Shown in pieces: positions 58,617 through 64,000 of a stretch of 64,000 nucleotides of DNA. Source of the DNA: Arctopsyche grandis (Eukaryota > Arthropoda > Insecta > Trichoptera > Hydropsychidae). How positions within the stretch are numbered: the first letter of the stretch is position 1; the number at the start of each line of letters is the position of its first letter. The notes under the pieces are model-generated. The model made no database searches. It was not told where the DNA came from and saw nothing but the letters and a program-made list of their open reading frames with translations. Location: assembly GCF_051622035.1 (NCBI RefSeq), contig NC_135355.1, positions 29,854,986 through 29,918,985 of the forward strand. The letters are read 5' to 3'. Position numbers and translations under genes: made by a program.

Positions 58617-58838
58617 GTGTGACCAGTTTTCTCGTGACCAGTTTCAGCGTGTGACCAGTTTTCTCGTGACCAGTTTTATCGTGTCCAGTTTTCTCGTTAC
58701 CAGTTTTAGCGTGTGACCAGTTTTCTCGTGACCAGTTTTAGCGTGTGACTAGTTTTCTCGTGATCAGTTTTAGCGTGTGACTAGTTTTCTCGTGACCAGT
58801 TTTAGCGTGTGACTAGTTTTCTCGTGACCAGTTTTTGC
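58617..58838 (+). repeat. 32 bp minisatellite, seven copies
   Basis: Units start at 58617, 58649, 58681, 58711, 58743, 58775 and 58807. All are 32 bp except the third, which is 30 bp. Each unit is itself two related 16 bp halves sharing a GTGACCAGTTTT-type core, one continuing CT and the other AGC. A degenerate further unit lies just upstream (58591-58616, GTGTGACCAATTTT). It ends 228 bp before the start codon of the zinc-finger gene at 59067, so it may overlap that gene's promoter. Confidence 0.92.
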
Positions 58839-59066
58839 GTGACGGATGATCACGAGTGACCGATCTAGAGCGACCAGTTGTCCTGTGACAGGTTCACATT
58901 TGACTGGTAATCACCGAACCTGCGCGAGATCGCTTTTTGCGGAATAATCCGTTTACCCAATCTTGGTTGTGTTGATTGGTCATAGTGCCAAAATATAGTT
59001 ATGATAACTGTCAAACCACCACAAATGTCAAAGTGACAGTAGGTAACTGCAGAACCAAATCACAAC

Positions 59067-60617
59067 ATGATAAATCAACATGTGTGTAGGGTGTGCTTAC
59101 GGGTTGGAACACTCGGGGTTGCTCTGGATGAGGGTAGACGCAAACGCATGTTGGCCATCATCAGTAACCGACACGAACGTAAAAGAATCACACGATGTAC
59201 TTCCAAAGACGACTACTTACCCTCATGGGTATGTTCTGAATGCGATCGTCGACTTCCTTCAGCAGCCGCATTCGTTGCACTATGTCGTCGCTCTGAACGA
59301 AGATTGCATCGGGCACAACGATTACAGATTCCGTTTGATACTTTACACCAACAGTACAAGACAAACAGATCTTCTGCTGTACTACAGTCGATTAAAAAGG
59401 TACCGTTTAACTCACCAATCCCATCTCCAATTGAAACAGATCACTGGGACGACAACTGTAAAACGGTATGTGAGGATATTCCATCACCGATTGACATAAA
59501 AAATGAAGTCAAGATAGAAAACGAACTTAAAATAATTAAGGTATTAAAATGCAAAAAAGACAAATGCAAACCAAACTGTCCTAAAAGTATAAATAAAGAT
59601 AAAAACAGCGTAGGAAGACCATCTAAATGTAATGAATGCAAAGTCTGCGGAAAGTTTTTCCGTGGTACTTACGTTTTCAGAGCCCATAGAAGAATGCACC
59701 GTGAAGAGCGAGCATACAAATGTCCTCATTGTAAAGCTGCTTTCATGACAAACACGGCTCTCACATCTCATATCGATCGCATACATGTAAACCCCCCACG
59801 GGAAATGTCTTTTATTTGCCACTTGTGCGGGAAAGTATTCCCGAAGCGCAGTAGTCTGCAAGCACACATGCAATCGCACAACACCGAGATGCGCTACCAG
59901 TGCCAGATCTGCAAACGTCGATTCAGATTAGGTAGCACTTTTATAGCGCACAAATTAGTACACACCGGTGAGCGACGTTTCCCATGTTCCAAATGCGACA
60001 AACGGTTCGGCTCATCTTCGCATCGCAGACGACACATGTCCGTCCACGCCGAAGAGTGCACTTTCAAATGCGAAACTTGCGGGAAAATGTTGAAATCGAA
60101 AATCACGCTGAAACAACACATAGAAAACGTGCACAAATGGGAAAAGTCTCACGTGTGTGATGTATGCGACGCCTCTTTGAGCACTAAAGAAAATTTGAAA
60201 CAGCACTTCAGAGCGATTCACTCCGATGAGCCGGGCTTGTGCAAGATATGCAATGAGCAGGTTTCGAATCTGAGAGAACATAAGCGTTCGCACACGAGCG
60301 AGATGCTGTTCCATTGCCATTTGTGTCCAAAGCGATTCGGTCATAAGCGCAGTCTCACAGCTCATGTGAAGAGGCACGAAGACTCGGGGTCGAGCAAATT
60401 CGTGTGCGATGTCAACGATTGCAATAAAACGTTCAAGATGCAATGCCTGTTGGACTTTCACTTCGCAAAGTATCACAATGAACATACACCATACGTTTGC
60501 CAGTACTGCTCGAAAGGATTTTATACATTACCCGATATGACGAAGCATTTGAAAAATGCTCACTTTAAGAAATATTCAGTTTCTTCTACAGAAGACGACA
60601 TAGAAACGTATTCGTAA
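59067..60617 (+). CDS. ZAD and 11-finger C2H2 zinc-finger protein
   Basis: This intronless gene encodes 516 residues and is probably a nuclear sequence-specific transcription factor. Residues 7-59 are a ZAD, the insect dimerisation domain, with its four zinc cysteines at C7, C10, C56 and C59 (CRVC and CSEC). A linker of about 130 residues follows; it carries acidic and lysine-rich stretches and a VKIE motif that fits a SUMO site. From C191 to about H499 there are eleven C2H2 fingers. The eighth is short (CKICNEQVSNLREHKRSH) and the tenth has C-x4-C spacing (CDVNDCNKTF). The canonical TGER linker occurs only after finger 4, so DNA contact may be split. An in-frame TAG lies 27 bases upstream of the ATG, which fixes the start. 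The DNA target is unknown. Confidence 0.93.
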   Translation: MINQHVCRVCLRVGTLGVALDEGRRKRMLAIISNRHERKRITRCTSKDDYLPSWVCSECDRRLPSAAAFVALCRRSERRLHRAQRLQIPFDTLHQQYKTNRSSAVLQSIKKVPFNSPIPSPIETDHWDDNCKTVCEDIPSPIDIKNEVKIENELKIIKVLKCKKDKCKPNCPKSINKDKNSVGRPSKCNECKVCGKFFRGTYVFRAHRRMHREERAYKCPHCKAAFMTNTALTSHIDRIHVNPPREMSFICHLCGKVFPKRSSLQAHMQSHNTEMRYQCQICKRRFRLGSTFIAHKLVHTGERRFPCSKCDKRFGSSSHRRRHMSVHAEECTFKCETCGKMLKSKITLKQHIENVHKWEKSHVCDVCDASLSTKENLKQHFRAIHSDEPGLCKICNEQVSNLREHKRSHTSEMLFHCHLCPKRFGHKRSLTAHVKRHEDSGSSKFVCDVNDCNKTFKMQCLLDFHFAKYHNEHTPYVCQYCSKGFYTLPDMTKHLKNAHFKKYSVSSTEDDIETYS

Positions 60618-61708
60618 TGAACGCTACATTATAATTTTCATTTTTATAATTCAAATGTATAAGATTTTTGATTTTTTTCTTCGTTAATTCACAAAAAATA
60701 ATACAACTTGATTGATTGGAATTAATAATTATGTATTATATATGTATACATTATTATAAATTTTTTATTAAATGTTAAAAAAAATTATTTGAATTTGATT
60801 ACATGTGTACCTACATATATACAATCGATAATTCTAAAATTAATTTAATTGATAGGATGATCTTTTCGGTAATTATATTAAGGATGCAGTAGAAGCAATA
60901 TGATGGTTGACCAATATTTTTATAGCTTCTTACTATGGATGTATCGACGGATCCAAGGGGGTGCCATGCCCCCCCCCCCCCCTCCTCCACTTGGACAAAT
61001 TTAATTTCATATATAAAATACATACATATGTACATGTGTTTTAAATACATGTATGTAACGTATTAAATACGCATTTTAATTTTCAAAAAAGTGGTACAAA
61101 AAATAGGTCTGCACAATTTATGGCCCAGTGCTTTTCACAAGATATTTTTTTATATATTTTTCAATATGAATGCCCCCCTTGATCATTTTCTGGATCTGAT
61201 AGTGCAAGGATGTAGAAATAAAACTAAAAAATCAAAATACTTCCCACTCCAAAGAAATTTTATAAAACTGATAAAAAAAAATAGTGTTTCGACCGTTGAA
61301 ATTCAATAGATGGTTTTTGAAGAAATTAGTGTAATATATGTATGTACCTACATACCGAGCGTTGTTTTATTTTTGTTGAAATAGAATTTACAATATATAT
61401 GTATATTGTAAATATACAATATATTATAATTTCTTGAGTATCATATGATTTTTTTTTAAATCTCGATACTCAAGACTACAAAATCCTAAAATTTTTGAGT
61501 CGTCTCTAAACTTAATTTTTAACTTTCATTTTTTTAAATTTTTTTTTTCCTCGTGGGTTTGAATTTTAAGGGGGGGGGGGGGCTCAAAAAAATCGTTTGC
61601 CCTGGGCCTCGCATTTTTTATGTGAGGCCCTGCTTAATGCAAATCAATTTTGAATTAAAACTTAAAACAATTTTGAATAAAAATGATAATAAAAAATAAT
61701 GATTGTAT
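60618..61708. other. Intergenic region between two convergent zinc-finger genes
   Basis: This AT-rich spacer holds the 3' ends of both neighbouring genes. It has a C14 run at 60969-60982 and a G13 run at 61570-61582. A 10 bp stem hairpin lies at 61433-61474 (CTTGAGTATC and GATACTCAAG). Alternating TACAATATA/TATATTGTA palindromes lie at 61389-61423. The stretch around 61600 (TGGGCCTCGC, GTGAGGCCCTGC) has the look of a decayed DNA transposon end, but I cannot prove it. No gene is seen. Confidence 0.55.
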
Positions 61709-62047
61709 TTACTGAGGACTACATTTATTCCAGTTTTCGTGAACTGCTTTTGTATGTTCCTCTAAGCCAATTGCATCGATAAATGACACTGAACAAATAC
61801 TGCATATATGCAGCTCTTCCTTAATGTGAGTTTCCATATGTTTCGATAAGACGTTTTGAGATGGAAAAGATTTCAAGCAGATCTCGCATCTGTGTGTATT
61901 TATTAAGTTAATCTTGTACCTTTTTAATATGGGTTGAAATGGAACCGATTTCAAACACATATTTTGTTGGAGCTGATTTAATCCAAAATTTATATTTGTA
62001 GTTATTTTTTTAGTAACTTGTTGCACCATTTGTTCTGCTTTCTCCAG
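61709..62047 (-). CDS. Exon 4: two C2H2 zinc fingers
   Basis: It encodes LEKAEQMVQQ, a helical linker with a possibly decayed finger (NMCLKSVPFQPILKRY), and then two complete fingers: CEICLKSF with HMETH, and CSICSVSF with HTKAVH. The stop follows nine residues later. Two fingers are few for a ZAD protein, so DNA recognition may depend largely on the THAP domain. Confidence 0.85.
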   Translation of the reverse strand: MEKAEQMVQQVTKKITTNINFGLNQLQQNMCLKSVPFQPILKRYKINLINTHRCEICLKSFPSQNVLSKHMETHIKEELHICSICSVSFIDAIGLEEHTKAVHENWNKCSPQ

Positions 62048-63442
62048 CTGTAAAAATGAAACTTTATAAAACCATCTAACTTAAGTGTTTTGATGGATGC
62101 TATTCGTAATTTTACCGGTGAACGAAATTCGCCAGTATCTTTACACGGTGTCGAAGACTCCGTCAAGCAAAGATCAGGTTGTTCCACTGGTGCAAAATTA
62201 GGTTGCGAATCAGCACTAGTCATTTCTTCATTCCAAACTAAATCCTCGAGCATAACTTCTTCCGTTTTGATATCTGAAGGCCCATTATATTGCTGCTTTA
62301 TTGTATCATCATTTTGTTTACAAATGTCTCTAAATTTGGTGAAAAAATTAAGATTGGATTTACACGATAGGCATATTGACTCTGACAACCCATCATCTTC
62401 ATTCACCTGCAAAGAAAATACAGGTTTATATTAATTTTATAACTAATTGTAAATTTAATGTTAAAAATTACACTAACTTGTATCTGACAGCAATACAAGA
62501 TTTGCTCTGCTATTTGTTCACGATTGCTATAAATGGAAATAAATGATATACCTGGTCCAGAAGACATGCATAGTCGGCACGCCAATTTACTAATGAAAAA
62601 TATAGAAAGATTAAATACAATTTATGTAAAAATCAAAAAATTGAATTATATTACTTATTTATAACTAAAGATTGAATGAAATTTAAATAAAAAAGCACTT
62701 GTTTTCCAAGTCAATATTTCAGTGACAGGTAAGTTCATTATATAAATTTATTGAGAATCCAATTCTGGAAAAAGATGCCAAGAAATTAATTTTGTATATC
62801 CAAATAAATGAAGAGTCATTATTAATGACTATAAATTAGGAAAATACAAATATTGAAATACTTAATCATGAAATTAAAAATTCTTTAAATCGAGGTTTTT
62901 TGCTTCTCATGTAAATTTCATGGCAAATAAATTAAAAATTCATTTCGTTCTAACCTGTCTGTCGTCTTATCTTTGAAGCTCTTTTGTTGAGAAATAGGTC
63001 GTTTTTGTTTAGGAAAAGGTAAGATTTGTTGAGAAAGAGGCAAGTTTTGTTGAAAAAGAAGTGGCTTTTGGTAGGAATGAAATGCTGTCGGTATAGAGAG
63101 ATGAGTTTGAACTTGCATATTACGCAATGAAGGTCGATTTTCGAAAATTGTTGGGTATGCATCCTTAGTCACAGTCAGATGACGCTTTGGAATGGAGAGT
63201 TCTGTTCCATCATCTCCTCTTAGCTTACAGATTCTTCTCCTTTGTATAAATCTTTCTTCAAAATGTCGAATACAAATAGCATTGTTCACACCCGGTACAA
63301 AATTTGGCCTTTTGATGGCTTTAATCCACTGCTCCCGCCGTTTAGGGTCCTTCGGAAAAGTAAACGTTGAAGTGTACAACTTCTTTTGTTCGGCTACCCT
63401 GTCATTTGAGCTACACCCTGGAACGACACACCTTCGAGGCAT
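61709..63442 (-). CDS. THAP-ZAD-C2H2 fusion gene (four predicted exons)
   Basis: I predict one spliced gene of 1,230 coding bases (409 residues plus stop) from exons 62955-63442, 62478-62589, 62116-62406 and 61709-62047. Introns of 365, 71 and 68 bp all have GT-AG ends and pyrimidine-rich acceptors. The phases fit exactly: exon 1 ends with two bases of a Ser codon that exon 2 completes, and the other two junctions are phase 0. Domains in order are: THAP C2CH DNA-binding domain (C5, C10, C57, H60, with AYPTIF at 95-100); ZAD (C167, C170, C212, C215); an acidic linker; and two C2H2 fingers (C351/C354/H367/H371 and C379/C382/H395/H400). The ZAD is split by an intron, which supports joining exons 2 and 3. 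Joining exon 1 to exon 2 rests on splice phase alone. A separate THAP gene with its own stop at 62918 remains possible. Confidence 0.7.
62116..62406 (-). CDS. Exon 3: second half of the ZAD and acidic linker
   Basis: It begins VNEDDGLSESICLSCKSNL and supplies the second CxxC pair plus the helix FFTKFRDIC typical of ZAD ends. An acidic, probably disordered linker follows (IKTEEVMLEDLVWNEE). The donor CCG followed by GTAAAA is the only phase-0 donor I see that keeps the zinc-finger frame. Donors further downstream lead to early stops. Confidence 0.78.
62478..62589 (-). CDS. Exon 2: first half of the ZAD
   Basis: It encodes KLACRLCMSSGPG and continues to LYCCQIQ. This gives the first CxxC pair of a ZAD. 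No ATG lies ahead of the pair in this exon (its first codons are AAA TTG), so it needs an upstream coding exon. That favours fusion to the THAP exon. The acceptor is CATTAG and the donor is CAA followed by GTTAGT. Confidence 0.8.
62955..63442 (-). CDS. Exon 1: THAP domain
   Basis: The start context encodes MPRRCVVPGC, the usual THAP N-terminus. The C2CH zinc ligands, W39, FPKDP and the AYPTIF box are all present, so the DNA-binding fold looks complete. The rest of the exon is a glutamine- and phenylalanine-rich tail with four near-repeats of a six-to-seven residue motif (LFQQNLP, LSQQILP, FPKQKRP, ISQQKSF). The predicted donor is ACAG followed by GTTAGA. Read-through would add only ten residues before a stop. 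Confidence 0.88.
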
Positions 63443-64000
63443 CTGGTAATATATGTACCTTGATTATGCGATCTAAAAGTAAAGAAAAATCGCGTTGATC
63501 AATTGTGTATGGCGCAAATAGGTATAAATGTACATATGTGTTTTATAATCGCTTCAGTTTATGTGCTCGAATAAGTAAACTTTGATTGTAAATTAAATTG
63601 ATCGCAATGTTTGCTTATGAATGTAAAAGTAAGAAGACTTTCTATAACTGGTTAGATGGAACTATTATAAGGTGACGATTTTTTCCAAAAACATATTCCT
63701 AAATACTTCAATTATTTAAAACAAAGATTTAAGAATCTAGGGCTCATATTTATAAAAAAAAAAATTAATTTTCTTGAATGCTCTTATAAAATTCTACACA
63801 AGACTGGTTAAAATTATACTAAGTGATTAGCAAACATTTTATGTTTTCAACATTCAATTTTGTTTTATCACTGGACTATATATTGCTCATCAAAGTAAAA
63901 AATCCTTCGGCTGGTGCATTTGTTCCTGACAAATGAAAACAACATTTGACTAATTTGCCAATATTTTTATAGGAGACATCATTTTCGCCGCAGAATTTGT
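63443..64000. other. AT-rich upstream region of the THAP-ZAD gene
   Basis: The likely promoter and 5' untranslated region of the minus-strand gene lie here. I see no open frame with a recognisable domain, no repeat array and no clear core promoter motif. Confidence 0.5.

Noticed and set aside
59441-60485. Minus-strand frames opposite the 11-finger gene
   Set aside because: They are antisense shadows of a coding region with clear ZAD and C2H2 motifs.
62002-62115. Read-through of exon 3 of the THAP-ZAD gene into the following intron
   Set aside because: That frame ends at a stop within about 40 codons and would lose the zinc fingers. Splicing at 62116 keeps the frame.

Overview
The window looks like nuclear DNA of a holometabolous insect. 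Supporting this are two ZAD-type C2H2 zinc-finger genes, a THAP domain, short 68-71 bp introns, a BEL/Pao LTR retrotransposon, an R1-clade non-LTR retrotransposon, and a satellite built from the insect telomeric pentamer TTAGG. I cannot fix the order or species from the sequence alone.

About 45 kb is one tandem-repeat array of several hundred monomers, mostly 84 bp (with 75 and 80 bp variants), at 1-2350, 9283-48065 and 53680-57412. Each monomer joins a G-rich half made of degenerate GGTTA pentamers to an AT-rich spacer of about 44 bp. The array has higher-order structure: a 5,489 bp tandem duplication (22983-33960), several long-distance copies of 1-4 kb blocks, and two copies of a roughly 1,022 bp segment in which the array flips orientation. 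Monomers between 23 and 48 kb are much more alike than those at 18-22 kb and 54-57 kb.

Two mobile elements interrupt the array, both on the minus strand and both with target-site duplications made of satellite sequence. A BEL/Pao element (2351-9282) has 231 and 229 bp LTRs, a GTAAG duplication and a 1,391-codon polyprotein that is open but lacks the catalytic core of reverse transcriptase and RNase H. An R1-clade element (48066-53679) has both ORFs open and a poly(A) tail, and sits exactly inside the TTAGG motif with an AGGTTAGG duplication. This target recalls the telomere-specific TRAS/SART elements of the same clade.

To the right of the array is single-copy-looking DNA. It holds a possible transposase fragment, a 32 bp minisatellite, and an intronless 516-residue ZAD protein with 11 zinc fingers (59067-60617, plus strand). 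Facing it tail to tail is a four-exon gene (61709-63442, minus strand) whose splice phases join a THAP domain, a ZAD and two C2H2 fingers into one predicted 409-residue protein. Both genes are likely sequence-specific DNA-binding factors. The rest is AT-rich intergenic DNA. I saw no tRNA, rRNA or CRISPR array.
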